From positions 1-64,000 of the forward strand of contig CANJRD010000003.1 in the NCBI GenBank assembly GCA_947476695.1: 64,000 nucleotides of DNA. The letters run 5' to 3'. Position 1 is the stretch's first letter; the number at the start of each line of letters is the position of its first letter. The notes beneath the pieces are model-generated. The model was given only the letters and a program-made list of their open reading frames with translations, did no database searches and was not told the origin of the DNA. The DNA comes from Rhodospirillaceae bacterium (GTDB lineage: Bacteria; Pseudomonadota; Alphaproteobacteria; Rhodospirillales; Rhodospirillaceae). The position numbers and the translations under genes are program-made. This document shows, piece after piece, positions 36,240 through 45,948 of the stretch.

Positions 36240-37220
36240 ATGCGCGTATCCATGCGCCGCGGACTGATCGCGGCGGTTCTGGCCTTTGGCGCAGTCGCCT
36301 CCCTGCCCGCTTTGGCCGCAGACAAGATCGTCTTCGGCACAGATTGGCGTGCGGAAGCCGAACATGGCGGCTATTACCAGGCGCAAGCTGAAGGACTCTA
36401 CGCGGCGGCCGGTCTGGAGGTAACCATCCGTCAGGGCGGCCCGCAGGTGAACCATGCGCAGTTGCTCGCCGCCGGACGCCTCGACATCTATGGGGCACCG
36501 AACTCGTTCATTCCGCTGAACTTCGTTGCCCAGAACATCCCGATGGTCGCGGTTGCGGCGATCTTCCAGAAAGACCCGGCGGTGCTGATCGCCCACGCCG
36601 GCCAGGGCAACGACACCCTGCCCGCTCTCAGGGGCAAGAAGATCATGATCTCGCCCGAAACCCGCGTCGGGTTCTGGGGCTTCCTGAAATCGAAGTACGC
36701 CTACAGCGACGACCAGATCGCGCCGTATACCTTCAACCTCGCGCCCTTCCTCGCCGACCCGAAAACGATCCAGCAAGGCTTGCTGACTAGCGAGCCTTTC
36801 CAGATCGAGCGCGCCGGTCAGAAGCCGGTGGTCATGCTGCTCGCGGATTCCGGCTACGCCAGCTACGGCTCGGTGATCACCACCTCCCGCAAGCTTGCCG
36901 ACGAGAAGCCGGACGTGGTGCGCAAGTTCGTCGCCGCCAGCATCAAGGGCTGGCTCAATTACCTCAATGGCGACCACGCCAAGGCCGACGCGCTCATCAA
37001 ACGCGACAACCCGGAAATGACCGACGCGTTGTTGGCCTACAGCCGCGCCAAAATGAAAGAATACGGCCTGGTTGAATCCGGCGATGCGAAGACCATGGGC
37101 CTCGGCGCGATGACCGACGCGCGCTGGAAAGCGTTCTTCGACGTAATGGCCGCCGATGGCCTCTACCCGAAGGACATGGGTTACGCCCGCGGCTACACAA
37201 CCGACTTCATACCCAAATGA
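36240..37220 (+). CDS. ABC transporter substrate-binding protein, NMT1/ThiY-like
   Basis: 326 residues with a Sec signal peptide (IAAVLAFGAVASLPALA, cut before ADKIV). The fold and motifs are those of NMT1/THI5-like and SsuA-type periplasmic binding proteins: FGTDWRAEAEHGGYYQAQAE, GLEVTIRQGGPQ, LTSEPFQIERAGQK. Relatives bind thiamine-pyrimidine precursors, riboflavin or nitrate/sulphonates; the EPFQIER region resembles pyrimidine-precursor binders, but the ligand is inference. It heads an operon with the ATPase (overlap four bases), permease and FkbM methyltransferase. Confidence 0.88.
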   Translation: MRVSMRRGLIAAVLAFGAVASLPALAADKIVFGTDWRAEAEHGGYYQAQAEGLYAAAGLEVTIRQGGPQVNHAQLLAAGRLDIYGAPNSFIPLNFVAQNIPMVAVAAIFQKDPAVLIAHAGQGNDTLPALRGKKIMISPETRVGFWGFLKSKYAYSDDQIAPYTFNLAPFLADPKTIQQGLLTSEPFQIERAGQKPVVMLLADSGYASYGSVITTSRKLADEKPDVVRKFVAASIKGWLNYLNGDHAKADALIKRDNPEMTDALLAYSRAKMKEYGLVESGDAKTMGLGAMTDARWKAFFDVMAADGLYPKDMGYARGYTTDFIPK

Positions 37221-37957
37221 GTACCGACGCCGCGGTCACACTCAGCGGCGTCAGCAAGACGTTCCCGTCCGGCACCGTCGCCCTCGCGCCGGTCGACCTG
37301 GCAATTGCGCCCGGCCGTTTCGTCAGCCTGGTCGGTCCTTCCGGCTGCGGTAAGTCGACCTTGCTGCGGCTGATCGCGGACCTGATCGTCCCCAGCAGCG
37401 GCACGATTGCGCGCGCGTGGACCAGTGGCCCGTCCGGCATCGGCTTCGTGTTTCAGGACCCGACGCTGATGCCCTGGGCGACCGTCGCCGACAACGTCGG
37501 CCTGCCCCTGCGGATCGGCGGTACGACCGGCGACGTGAATGCGGCGCTCGCGCGCATGGGCCTGGCGGACTTCGCCAAGGCCTATCCGCGCGAGTTGTCC
37601 GGCGGTATGCGCATGCGCGCCTCCATCGCCCGCGCCATCGTCGCCGCGCCCGCGATGCTGCTGATGGACGAGCCCTTCGCCGCACTCGACGAGTTCACGC
37701 GATTCGGCCTGAACGACGATCTGCTGGCATTATGGAACGCACATCGCTGGACGGTGGTGTTCGTCACCCATTCCATCCGCGAAGCCGTCTTCCTGTCCGA
37801 ACGCGTGATCGTCATGTCGCCCCGACCGGGGCGTATCGTCGGGGACGTCGCGATCCAGTTCGATCAACCCCGCACCGCCGCCTTGCGCAACTCTCACGCC
37901 TTCGTGGATGCCTGCGCGCGCGTGAGCGGCCTGTTGGGCGAAGGGCTGGCCGCATGA
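37217..37957 (+). CDS. ABC transporter ATP-binding protein
   Basis: 246 residues of the nitrate/sulphonate/taurine-type importer ATPases. Walker A GPSGCGKSTLL, Q-loop FVFQDPTLMPWATV, signature ELSGGMRMRASIARA, Walker B LLMDEPFAALDEFTR and switch His VTHSIREAVFLSERV are all intact. It overlaps the binding-protein gene and the permease gene (ATGA), so the three are coupled. Confidence 0.94.
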   Translation: MSTDAAVTLSGVSKTFPSGTVALAPVDLAIAPGRFVSLVGPSGCGKSTLLRLIADLIVPSSGTIARAWTSGPSGIGFVFQDPTLMPWATVADNVGLPLRIGGTTGDVNAALARMGLADFAKAYPRELSGGMRMRASIARAIVAAPAMLLMDEPFAALDEFTRFGLNDDLLALWNAHRWTVVFVTHSIREAVFLSERVIVMSPRPGRIVGDVAIQFDQPRTAALRNSHAFVDACARVSGLLGEGLAA

Positions 37958-38718
37958 AGCGTCTTCTGCCCCTCGCGTTCGGCTTGATCGCACTCGCCGC
38001 CTGGGAAGCGGCGATCCGCATCTATCAGGTGCCCGAATACATCATGCCGAGCCCGCGCGCGATCGCGCAGGCGTTCGGCAAGGACAGCGGCGATCTTCTG
38101 GCGGGGTTGCTCGTGACGCTGGAGGTGACGGTTGCAGCGCTCGTACTGGCGGCTTTCACCGGAGCCGGTCTCGCGTTCCTGTTATCGCAGTCCAAACTCG
38201 CGGAACAAACGCTGTTCCCCTACGCCATCATTCTGCAAGTGACGCCCATCGTCACCATCGCGCCGTTCATCATCATCTGGGTATCGAACGTCTTCGTGGT
38301 GCTTCTGATCCTGGCGTGGATGGCGGCCATCTTCCCGATCATCTCCAATACGCTGCTCGGCCTGAAGAGCGCGGACCCCAACTTGCGCGACCTTTTCCGG
38401 CTCTACGGCGCGAGCCGCTGGCAAACGGCCACACGCCTGTTGGCACCGAGCGCCTTGCCATACTTCCTCGGCGGTCTGCGGATCAGCGGCGGACTGGCGC
38501 TGATCGGTACGGTTGTCGCGGAGATGGTGGCCGGCACCTCCGGCGCACGTTCCGGTCTGGCATCGCGCCTGCTGGAAGCGAGCTATCGCCTGGAACTCGC
38601 CCGCGCCATGGCCTGTTTCGCGTTGCTCAGCGCGACAGGGCTTGTGCTCTATCTGCTGCTCGACGCACTGTCGAACCGGCTGCTGCAGCATTGGCATGAA
38701 AGCGCGCGGACGGAATGA
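37954..38718 (+). CDS. ABC transporter permease
   Basis: 254 residues with about six membrane helices, starting at 5-20 (LLPLAFGLIALAAWEA) and including LVTLEVTVAALVLAAFTGAG, VFVVLLILAWMAAIFPI and the C-terminal ACFALLSATGLVLYLLL. The EAA-type loop reads FRLYGASRWQTATRLLAP, contacting the ATPase. The start at 37954 overlaps the ATPase stop (ATGA), and its end overlaps the methyltransferase in the same way. Confidence 0.92.
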   Translation: MKRLLPLAFGLIALAAWEAAIRIYQVPEYIMPSPRAIAQAFGKDSGDLLAGLLVTLEVTVAALVLAAFTGAGLAFLLSQSKLAEQTLFPYAIILQVTPIVTIAPFIIIWVSNVFVVLLILAWMAAIFPIISNTLLGLKSADPNLRDLFRLYGASRWQTATRLLAPSALPYFLGGLRISGGLALIGTVVAEMVAGTSGARSGLASRLLEASYRLELARAMACFALLSATGLVLYLLLDALSNRLLQHWHESARTE

Positions 38719-39512
38719 CGCTCGACAACCCCACCTTCGCCCGCGACACCCTCGTCACGCCGATGATCCTCATGATCGAGAACGGTGTGCCGATCACGAC
38801 CTTGATCGACATTGGCGCGGCGGACGGGACCTTCGGCCTGACGGTGCTGGACGGCATCAACGCGGGGCTGCAGGTTTTGAATATCGACGCCCAAGCAACC
38901 TATGAGTCCAGCCTGCAGCGCATTGACGCGTTACTCGGCGCGCCCTACCGCATCACCGCCATCGGTGACCGCGATGGCGAGATCCGGGTGCGCAAGCCGC
39001 AGCATGAGTATTGGCTCTCCACCGCGACCCACATGGGCGCGGGCCAAAGCGGCGACGACACCATCGCGCTGCCCTGCCGCCGCCTCGACAGCATCGTTGC
39101 CGAGACCCGCGTCAAAGGTCCGCTGTTCATCAAGCTCGACGTCGAAGGCGCGGAACTCGATGTCCTGCGCGGCGCGGAGGAAACGCTCAAGGACACTTGC
39201 GGCCTGCTGATCGAGTGCCCCGTGCGCAACGCGGGCGGGCCGCAGTTCCTGGACATCTATGCCCATCTTGGCGCGCGCGGCTTCAGCCTGTTCGACATGG
39301 TGCGCATGTCGCATCGCGGCTCGGACGCGACGCTGTATCAATTCTATGCGGTGTTCATCGCCGCGCGCTATGACTTCCGCGGCAAGAACCCGCTGCGCTC
39401 CGCCGCACAGCAAGCCGAGGTCACCGAAGCCGTGACCGAGCGGCGGAAGACCTTGATGGCCGAGAACACCGCACTCATCGCGTCGATCAAACTCAAGCGG
39501 GCAATGGGCTAA
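38715..39512 (+). CDS. FkbM-family SAM-dependent methyltransferase
   Basis: 265 residues. TTLIDIGAADGTFGLTVLD is the SAM-binding motif I; ITAIGDRDGEIRV and PLFIKLDVEGAELDVLRGAE (the characteristic IKxDVEGxE of the FkbM family) follow. Such enzymes O-methylate sugars or small molecules. It is unusual to find one translationally coupled (ATGA) to an NMT1-type ABC importer. Its stop overlaps the convergent corA stop. Confidence 0.85.
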   Translation: MTLDNPTFARDTLVTPMILMIENGVPITTLIDIGAADGTFGLTVLDGINAGLQVLNIDAQATYESSLQRIDALLGAPYRITAIGDRDGEIRVRKPQHEYWLSTATHMGAGQSGDDTIALPCRRLDSIVAETRVKGPLFIKLDVEGAELDVLRGAEETLKDTCGLLIECPVRNAGGPQFLDIYAHLGARGFSLFDMVRMSHRGSDATLYQFYAVFIAARYDFRGKNPLRSAAQQAEVTEAVTERRKTLMAENTALIASIKLKRAMG

Positions 39513-40474
39513 AGCCAGCCCTTGCGCTTGAAGTATTGATACATCGCCACGCAGGCGACGATGATGACCGTCAGCGCGAACGGATAGCCGTAAACCCACT
39601 CGAGTTCCGGCATGTTCTTGAAGTTCATCCCCCATAGGCCGACCAGGGTCGTCGCCACGGCGAAGATACCGGCCCAGGCCGCCAGCCGTTTCGTGACTTC
39701 ATTGTCCTCGATGGCGACCATCGACAGGTTCACCTGGATGGCGGTTGTGATCGTTTCCCGGATCGTATCGATCGCGGTGTTCATGCGGGTCAGGTGATCG
39801 TACACGTCGCGGAAGTATTCCTGCGTTCCCGCGCAGACCGCCGGCACGCGGCCGCCGTAGAGCTTGCCGACCGCTTCCATCAGCGGATAGACGGCATGCT
39901 TCATCACCATGACCTTGCGCTTCAGCTCGTACAGACGCTCGGTGTTCGCGCGCGCGGAATTCCGGCTGAAGATCAATTCCTCGATCTCCTCCAGCTCGGT
40001 CTCGAGCATGTCGACGATGGGGAAATAACGGTCCACCACGGCGTCGATCAGGGCGTAAAGCACGAAGCCTGAGCCATGCTTCAGCAGATGCGGCTCGCGC
40101 TCGCAGCGATCGCGTACGCCCATGAAGTTCTGAATGCTGCGGTTCCGCACCGACAGGATGTAGTTCGAGCCGGCGAACACGTCGATTTCACCGACATGCA
40201 GCTCCTGGTCGACCACTTCGACCAGATGCATGACGGTGAAGACGGAATCCCCGTACTCCTCGACCTTCGGGCGTTGATGACCGGAGCGCGCATCCTCGAC
40301 CGCGAGTTCGTGTAAATCGAATTCCGCCTTCGCCTGATCCAACTCTTCAGCCGTCGCATCCTTCAGAGCGACCCATACGAAGCAGTCGGGGCGCGTGACA
40401 TAACTGTTGATCGCCCGCACCGGGATTTCGGCGAGCTTGCGACCGTCCTGATAGGCGATGCAATTGATCAGCAT
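39509..40474 (-). CDS. corA: Magnesium/cobalt transporter CorA
   Basis: 321 residues. Large cytosolic N-terminal domain, long helix (about 150-260) and two C-terminal membrane helices, AWAGIFAVATTLVGLWGMNF and PFALTVIIVACVAMYQYF, joined by the GMN selectivity motif (GMNFKNMPELEW). Positively charged C-terminus (KRKGWL). Pentameric inner-membrane Mg channel. It lies nine bases after parC on the same strand. Confidence 0.94.
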   Translation of the reverse strand: MLINCIAYQDGRKLAEIPVRAINSYVTRPDCFVWVALKDATAEELDQAKAEFDLHELAVEDARSGHQRPKVEEYGDSVFTVMHLVEVVDQELHVGEIDVFAGSNYILSVRNRSIQNFMGVRDRCEREPHLLKHGSGFVLYALIDAVVDRYFPIVDMLETELEEIEELIFSRNSARANTERLYELKRKVMVMKHAVYPLMEAVGKLYGGRVPAVCAGTQEYFRDVYDHLTRMNTAIDTIRETITTAIQVNLSMVAIEDNEVTKRLAAWAGIFAVATTLVGLWGMNFKNMPELEWVYGYPFALTVIIVACVAMYQYFKRKGWL

Positions 40475-40483
40475 GTTGCGTTG

Positions 40484-42754
40484 TTACCCCGAGAACGGCC
40501 GTGCCTTGGTGCTGAATCCGCGCGGCGGCAAACGGCCCGCCTGAGAGCGTTCGCCAACCCATTCGCGCAAGGCTGTTTCGACCCGTTCGCCGTTGCCTGA
40601 GCGCCAGCTGAGGCCGGCCTTCAGGCGGAAGACCTTGGCGTCCGCCGCACCGCCGTCCTTGTAGCGTTGCAGGATGACGCCGCGACCGCGACTCATCTCG
40701 GGCACTTCGCTCAGCGGGAAGATCAGCAGCTTGCGATTGTCGCCGATGATGGCGACGGAGTCCGGCGGCCCGCCGGCCGTGAGATCTGCCGGCGAGTTTA
40801 ACGGCGCGGCGATCACGGCCTTTTCGCCGTCGGCCAGGTTGAGCACCTGCTTGCCGGCCTTTGTCTGAGCGAAAATCTGTTCCGCCGGCGCGATGAAGCC
40901 GCGGCCCGCCGTCGAGACAACCAGGTACTTCTGTTCGCGGTCAAACACGAAGACGCCGATGATATCCGCATCGTTCGGCAGATCGATCAACAGACGGATC
41001 GGTTCGCCAAAGCCACGGCCCGCCGGCAAGCGGTCGGCCGCCAGGGCGTAGAACCGCCCATCGGAGCCGAACAGCAGTATCTTGTCGGTCGACTGCGCCT
41101 TGAGCGCGACGAGCAACTCGTCGCCTTCCTTGAATTTCTGATCGCTGAGGTCGTCGCGATGCCCCTTCATCGTGCGGATCCAGCCCTTGGCGGACAGCAC
41201 GACGGTCAGCGGTTCCTTCTCGACCATCGATTCAATCGGCACGACCACGGCGGTCGGCGCTTCACCAACTTCGGTGCGGCGCTTGCCGAGCGCGGTCTTC
41301 TGGCCGAACTGGGTCTTGGTCTCTTTGATCTGATCGGCGATGCGCTGCCATTGCAGGTCTTCGCTCTTGAGTAGCGCAGCGAGGTCTTTCTTCTCCGCCG
41401 ACAGTTCCTTGTGCTCGCCCTTGATTTCCATCTCTTCGAGCTTGCGCAACGAACGCAGGCGCATATTCAGGATTGCGTCGGCCTGAACGTCGGTCAGCTT
41501 GAAGGTCTTCATCAACTCGGCTTTCGGCTCATCCTCAAAGCGGATGATGCGGATCACCTCGTCGAGATTGAGGTAGCAGATCAAATAGCCTTCGAGGATT
41601 TCGAGGCGATGATTGATCTCGTTCAGGCGATTGTTCGACCGGCGTTGCAACACCACACGGCGGTGGTCCAGAAACGCCTGCAGCACGCCGCGCAGGTCCA
41701 TGACCTTGGGAATGCCGTCGGCATCCAGCACGTTCATGTTCAGCCCGAAGCGCGTCTCCAGATCGGTCTGGCGGAACAGCTGTTCCATCAGCTGTTCCGC
41801 ATCAACCGTGCGCGCCTTCGGCACGAGGATCATGCGCACTTCCTCGGTCGACTCATCGCGAACGTCGTCGAGGAACGGCAACTTCTTCTCGCTCATCAGG
41901 GCGGCGATATTCTCGATCAGCTTCGCCTTCTGCACCTGATACGGAATCTCGGTCACAACGATCTGATAGGTCCCGCGGCCCGTATCCTCGACCGCCCATT
42001 TCGCGCGCACGCGCATCGAACCACGGCCCGTGCGATACGCTTCGACGATGGTTTCGCGGTTCTCCACCAGCACGCCGCCAGTGGGGAAATCGGGACCACG
42101 CACATAGTCGATCAGGGTGCTGATCTGGGCCTTCGGCGTCTTGATGAGGTGCAGCAGCGCATCGCAAATCTCGCCGACATTGTGCGGCGGGATATTGGTC
42201 GCCATACCGACCGCGATCCCGGACGAGCCGTTGGCGAGCAGGTTCGGCACCGCCGCCGGCATTACGATCGGCTCGTTTTCCTCGCCGTCATAGGTCGCGC
42301 GGAAATCGACGGCATCCTCGTTCAGGCCATCCATCAATGCCTTGGCGAAGGGCGTCAGGCGCGCTTCGGTGTAACGCATGGCGGCCGCGTTATCGCCGTC
42401 AATATTGCCGAAATTGCCTTGGCCCTCGACCAGCGGATAGCGCACCGCGAAATCCTGCGCGAGGCGCACCATGGCTTCGTAAACCGCCACGTCGCCGTGC
42501 GGGTGGTACTTACCGATCACGTCGCCGACGACACGGGCGCACTTCTTGAAGCCCGACGCCGGATCGAGGCCCAACTGACGCATGGCGAACAGCAGACGAC
42601 GATGCACGGGCTTCAAGCCATCGCGCACATCGGGCAGCGACCGCGACACGATGGTCGACATCGCATAGGCCAGATAGCGCTCGCCCAGGGCGACATCGAG
42701 GGATGTTTCCCGGATGGTTTCCTGGGGCGCCGGTGCGGCGGGGGTCTTAGCCAT
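40484..42754 (-). CDS. parC: DNA topoisomerase IV subunit A
   Basis: Decatenates sister chromosomes with ParE. 756 residues. [20 protein letters not shown] starts the winged-helix core, [15 protein letters not shown] holds the catalytic Tyr, and [10 protein letters not shown] and [20 protein letters not shown] form the DNA gate. A C-terminal region (about 500-740) has the reduced blade repeats typical of ParC rather than GyrA. The tail ends [16 protein letters not shown]. Confidence 0.95.
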   Translation of the reverse strand: MAKTPAAPAPQETIRETSLDVALGERYLAYAMSTIVSRSLPDVRDGLKPVHRRLLFAMRQLGLDPASGFKKCARVVGDVIGKYHPHGDVAVYEAMVRLAQDFAVRYPLVEGQGNFGNIDGDNAAAMRYTEARLTPFAKALMDGLNEDAVDFRATYDGEENEPIVMPAAVPNLLANGSSGIAVGMATNIPPHNVGEICDALLHLIKTPKAQISTLIDYVRGPDFPTGGVLVENRETIVEAYRTGRGSMRVRAKWAVEDTGRGTYQIVVTEIPYQVQKAKLIENIAALMSEKKLPFLDDVRDESTEEVRMILVPKARTVDAEQLMEQLFRQTDLETRFGLNMNVLDADGIPKVMDLRGVLQAFLDHRRVVLQRRSNNRLNEINHRLEILEGYLICYLNLDEVIRIIRFEDEPKAELMKTFKLTDVQADAILNMRLRSLRKLEEMEIKGEHKELSAEKKDLAALLKSEDLQWQRIADQIKETKTQFGQKTALGKRRTEVGEAPTAVVVPIESMVEKEPLTVVLSAKGWIRTMKGHRDDLSDQKFKEGDELLVALKAQSTDKILLFGSDGRFYALAADRLPAGRGFGEPIRLLIDLPNDADIIGVFVFDREQKYLVVSTAGRGFIAPAEQIFAQTKAGKQVLNLADGEKAVIAAPLNSPADLTAGGPPDSVAIIGDNRKLLIFPLSEVPEMSRGRGVILQRYKDGGAADAKVFRLKAGLSWRSGNGERVETALREWVGERSQAGRLPPRGFSTKARPFSG

Positions 42755-42920
42755 GTAATCGTCTACCTATAGAGGGTACCGGCGCTCAATATCATACCGG
42801 ACGAGTCCTTGTCGCCCGCGTCTCGCGCCTGTTCTAGCAGGGAAATAACAGGCGAAATCAGGGGAGCGAACTTGGCCGTCCACTCACCTGTTTACCGCAG
42901 GAACTGGGGGGCCCGGTAGT

Positions 42921-43652
42921 TCAGCGGCCCAGGAGATCCAGGAACCGGCTGCGCGCCTGGGGTAATTCCTGATGATGGGGCGCGAAAATGCTCCGCTCAA
43001 AGAAATAGCCGGTCAGCACAAGGCCAGCCCGCACGTCCCCCGGGGGTGGAACGTCATCGTCGGTGGTGTCGTCCTTGAGGAATTCCGGGAGGACCAGCAG
43101 GCGCTCGCGGTAAGGCCCGGCGCCCGCGCGGGACACCGCCCGCCCCGATCGCGGCGAAACGAACGCGAGATTTTCCGTCGTTCCGGTCGCGGCACAGGAC
43201 CGCAGATCGAGGCCGTAACCCATCTCGCGCAAGAGCGCGAGTTCCCAGCGGACGTAGTGCGCATGCCACAACGGATCGCCCAGATGGGACAGCAGCACCA
43301 GGGCCGCGGCAAACGTCTGCGGATGCGGTTCGCGCTCCGGCAGCGTGGCGTCGATCATCGCGCAGAGCGAGGACATCCCCGCCAGCGCCAAGCGGTCGTT
43401 GAGAATGCCGCCGCCATAAGCCTGCAACGCTTCGATGCTGAAATTGCCGAGATGGCCTTCAAGCCGCGCGCGCCATTCGGCCTGGACCAGGTTGCCGGCC
43501 TGAAGGATCGCGCGGAATTTCCGCCCTGCGCCGCCCTTCACCAGCCCGGCGTGCCGACCCTGCTTTTCGGTCAGCAGCGTGGCGATAGCGTCGTTCTCGC
43601 CGTGACTGCGCACCGCGAGGACAATGCCGCGATCGGTCCAGTCCACCGCCAT
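42921..43652 (-). CDS. recO: DNA repair protein RecO
   Basis: 243 residues. N-terminal OB fold (WTDRGIVLAVRSHGENDAIA, KGGAGRKFRAILQAGNLV) and helical C-terminal domain; a single Cys-containing segment (LRSCAATGTTENLAFVSP) lies where the zinc site is in other RecO proteins. RecO loads RecA with RecR on SSB-coated DNA. It follows the small gene at 43655 by two bases. The gap 42778-42920 before parC shows no gene. Confidence 0.93.
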   Translation of the reverse strand: MAVDWTDRGIVLAVRSHGENDAIATLLTEKQGRHAGLVKGGAGRKFRAILQAGNLVQAEWRARLEGHLGNFSIEALQAYGGGILNDRLALAGMSSLCAMIDATLPEREPHPQTFAAALVLLSHLGDPLWHAHYVRWELALLREMGYGLDLRSCAATGTTENLAFVSPRSGRAVSRAGAGPYRERLLVLPEFLKDDTTDDDVPPPGDVRAGLVLTGYFFERSIFAPHHQELPQARSRFLDLLGR

Positions 43653-43654
43653 GG

Positions 43655-43993
43655 CTAATGCTTGTGGCCGCTAAGGACTTCCAGCAGCTTCCAGAGAGCC
43701 TCGCGCACGGTGTCTCCTACCTGAAGGCGATAGTCGTGCGCCTCTTTGTCCTTGGCTTCCAAAGCGTCCGTGTTCCAGCCCGCGCGCTCAGCTCCAATCG
43801 GCAGCTCGTCGACTTCCGACGACACGCTGGCGAACACGTCGGCAATCTCGTCTGAGATGGCGGGCAATTCGTCCCGCAAATCGAAGAGTTCGCGGCACGC
43901 CAACAGCAGGTCATAGTCACCGCTGATCGTCAGGAATGCGATCGCCTTAGCACGCGCAATCGCCACCGCATTGGCTTCGGAAGGCCCCGTCAT
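43655..43993 (-). CDS. Hypothetical protein, 112 aa, next to recO
   Basis: Start at ATG 43993 (MTGPSEANAVAIARAKAIAF); an upstream start at 44026 would run into the preceding small gene. The protein is acidic, all-helical in appearance: DYDLLLACRELFDLRDELPA, DEIADVFASVSSEVDELP, and a final helix VREALWKLLEVLSGHKH. No signal or known domain. Two bases separate it from recO, so it is co-transcribed in the era-recO direction. Confidence 0.65.
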   Translation of the reverse strand: MTGPSEANAVAIARAKAIAFLTISGDYDLLLACRELFDLRDELPAISDEIADVFASVSSEVDELPIGAERAGWNTDALEAKDKEAHDYRLQVGDTVREALWKLLEVLSGHKH

Positions 43994-44012
43994 GTGGGCA
44001 TTCTCGCGATTG

Positions 44013-44180
44013 CTACACTTCCACAAAAACGGCGGCCAGGCCGATGATCGTTCCGGCGATGCCGATGAACATCATCGCGTGGTCGATCCCGCTTTGCGGT
44101 AAGCCCTGGCCACGTCGGATCGTCAGCGTAATCAACGCACCAACGCCCGCGACAAAGCAACCGACCCCGAATGTCTTCAT
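44013..44180 (-). CDS. Small membrane protein, 55 aa
   Basis: Minus-strand frame from ATG 44180 to TAG 44013. It begins MKTFGVGCFVAGVGALITLT, then a basic loop IRRGQGLPQSGIDHA, then MMFIGIAGTIIGLAAVFVEV. Two hydrophobic helices with an Arg-Arg-Gly loop suggest a hairpin inner-membrane protein of unknown function. It lies in the 170-base stretch between era and the gene at 43655, with 18 bases to the first and 19 to the second, so it fits the operon. No strong ribosome binding site is visible. Confidence 0.6.
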   Translation of the reverse strand: MKTFGVGCFVAGVGALITLTIRRGQGLPQSGIDHAMMFIGIAGTIIGLAAVFVEV

Positions 44181-44198
44181 AGGACTATTTGTACGGAA

Positions 44199-45158
44199 TC
44201 AGGCGTTGAAGTCGAGCCCCCAGGCGGCATAAAGCCCCCGGTCGTCGCGCCAGCGCTCGTTGACCTTAACGTGCAGGAACAGATGCACCGTGCGCCCGAT
44301 CAACGATGTCAGCTCATTGCGGGCCGAGGCGCCGATCGATTTGATCTGGCGTCCGCCTTCGCCCAGCACAATCGGACGATGACTTTCGCGGGTGACGTAG
44401 ATCACCTGTCCAATCCGGACGCTGCCGTCCTTCTTCTCTTCCCAGCTTTCGGTCTCGACGGCGCAGGCGTAAGGCAGTTCCTGACGCAGAGCCAGGAACA
44501 GCTTCTCGCGCGTGACCTCGGCCGCCAGCAAGCGGTTCGGCATGTCCGAGACTTCATCGGGCGGGAACAGGAACGGCGATACCGGCATCATGGCGGCCAG
44601 GCGTTCCTTGACGTGATTGAGACCGTCGCCGGTGACGGCCGAGACCATGAAGGTTTCGGAGAATGGCGCGGCGGCGTTAATCTGCGCCGTCATCTCCAGC
44701 AGGAACGGCAGCTTCACGAGGTCGATCTTGTTCAGCACAAGAATGGGTTTGGTGCCGACTTCCGCGAACTGCGCCACGATCTTGGCGCTGTCGGAATCCA
44801 TCGCCGCATGCCCCTTTTCCAGACGCTTCGCGGCATCGGCGGAATCGAGCACGAACAGAACCGCGTCGGCGTCGGCAGCGCCCGCCCAGGCGGCGGCGAC
44901 CATCGCACGTTCGAATCGCTGGCGCGGATGGTGGATACCCGGTGTATCGACATAGATCACCTGCGCGCCTTCCGGATTGTCCGGCAGGTCGTACATCGCG
45001 ATACCGCGCACTTGTGTGCGTGTGGTCTGCGGTCGCGGCGAAACGATGCTGACCTTGGCGCCGACCAGGGCGTTGACCAGCGTCGACTTGCCGGCATTGG
45101 GCGCGCCAAGCACGGCAACGAAGCCGGCGCGCGTTTCGGGAACGGATGTCTCAGTCAC
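44199..45158 (-). CDS. era: GTPase Era
   Basis: Ribosome assembly GTPase that binds the 3' end of 16S rRNA. 319 residues: G1 GAPNAGKST, G2 SPRPQTTRTQV, G3 DTPGIHHP, G4 LNKIDLV, and a C-terminal KH domain (YVTRESHRPIVLGEGGRQIK). The ATG overlaps the rnc stop by four bases, the classical rnc-era pair. Confidence 0.96.
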   Translation of the reverse strand: MTETSVPETRAGFVAVLGAPNAGKSTLVNALVGAKVSIVSPRPQTTRTQVRGIAMYDLPDNPEGAQVIYVDTPGIHHPRQRFERAMVAAAWAGAADADAVLFVLDSADAAKRLEKGHAAMDSDSAKIVAQFAEVGTKPILVLNKIDLVKLPFLLEMTAQINAAAPFSETFMVSAVTGDGLNHVKERLAAMMPVSPFLFPPDEVSDMPNRLLAAEVTREKLFLALRQELPYACAVETESWEEKKDGSVRIGQVIYVTRESHRPIVLGEGGRQIKSIGASARNELTSLIGRTVHLFLHVKVNERWRDDRGLYAAWGLDFNA

Positions 45159-45946
45159 GAGGTTTTGCCTTTTCCGGCGTTTTTCTTTTGCGCATCGGCG
45201 TTGGCCTGAACGCGGGAAACAGTCTGCGCCTGACGTAACAGCGCGGCGGCGGCGGAGGCGGTCGCGAGTCGCTTCGAGCGCCCGGTGCCGGTCGCCTCAC
45301 CCAGTCCTTCGACAGTGACCCCCATCACAAAGGCCGGCGCATGCGGCGGCCCTTCGGAGGCGACAACGCGATAGCTGGGCAGCGGCAGGCCGCGCCCTTG
45401 CGCCCATTCCTGCAGCGCAGTCTTGGGGTCTTTCGGCGGCGCGATATCGGCGCGCATCACCGTATCCCAATGGGCGCCGATAAAGGCGTCCGCCGCTTCC
45501 AAGCCGCCGTCGAGATACAGCGCCCCGATGATGGCTTCGCAGGCATCGGCGAGCACAGCCGTGTCGGTGGCGTCGGCGCGTTGCGCCTGCGACGTATGGA
45601 TATGCGTGGCGAGATTGCACTTGGCCGCGACCCGCGCCAACGACGGCGCGCTGACCAGCGCGGCGTAACGCGGCGCGAGTTCGCCTTCCGCTTCGTTTGG
45701 GAATGTCTGCAACAACCGCTCCGCGATCACCATGCCGAGCACACGATCGCCCAGGAATTCGAGACGTTCATTGGAACGGCCTGCGGGCGGCGCCTCGCCG
45801 GCGGGACCGCGTTGGCCAAGCGCGCTGCGATGGGTCAACGCGCGTTCCAGTAAACCAGGGTCAGCGAAAGTGTAGCCCAACTCTCGTTCCAAAGCGGCGA
45901 GGTCGGTTGGGATCTCCGTTGGGGCCTGGCGCTTACGACGGCTCAC
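45155..45946 (-). CDS. rnc: Ribonuclease III
   Basis: Cleaves double-stranded RNA, including rRNA precursors. 263 residues from GTG 45946, two bases after the lepB stop; a longer start at 46012 would overlap lepB. The catalytic signature NERLEFLGDRVLGMVIAE, the second acidic ADACEAIIGALYLDGG and a C-terminal dsRNA-binding domain (ALQEWAQGRGLPLPSYRVVA) are present. A basic/Lys-rich C-terminus, ADAQKKNAGKGKTS, extends it. Confidence 0.94.
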   Translation of the reverse strand: MSRRKRQAPTEIPTDLAALERELGYTFADPGLLERALTHRSALGQRGPAGEAPPAGRSNERLEFLGDRVLGMVIAERLLQTFPNEAEGELAPRYAALVSAPSLARVAAKCNLATHIHTSQAQRADATDTAVLADACEAIIGALYLDGGLEAADAFIGAHWDTVMRADIAPPKDPKTALQEWAQGRGLPLPSYRVVASEGPPHAPAFVMGVTVEGLGEATGTGRSKRLATASAAAALLRQAQTVSRVQANADAQKKNAGKGKTS

Positions 45947-45948
45947 TT

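Noticed and set aside
35086-36498. 470-codon minus frame opposite the cyclase gene
   Set aside because: Antisense to intact cyclase motifs and running into the next gene; no domain.
41411-42772. 453-codon + strand frame opposite parC
   Set aside because: Antisense to parC; no recognisable domain, His/Arg/Asp-rich composition typical of a shadow frame.
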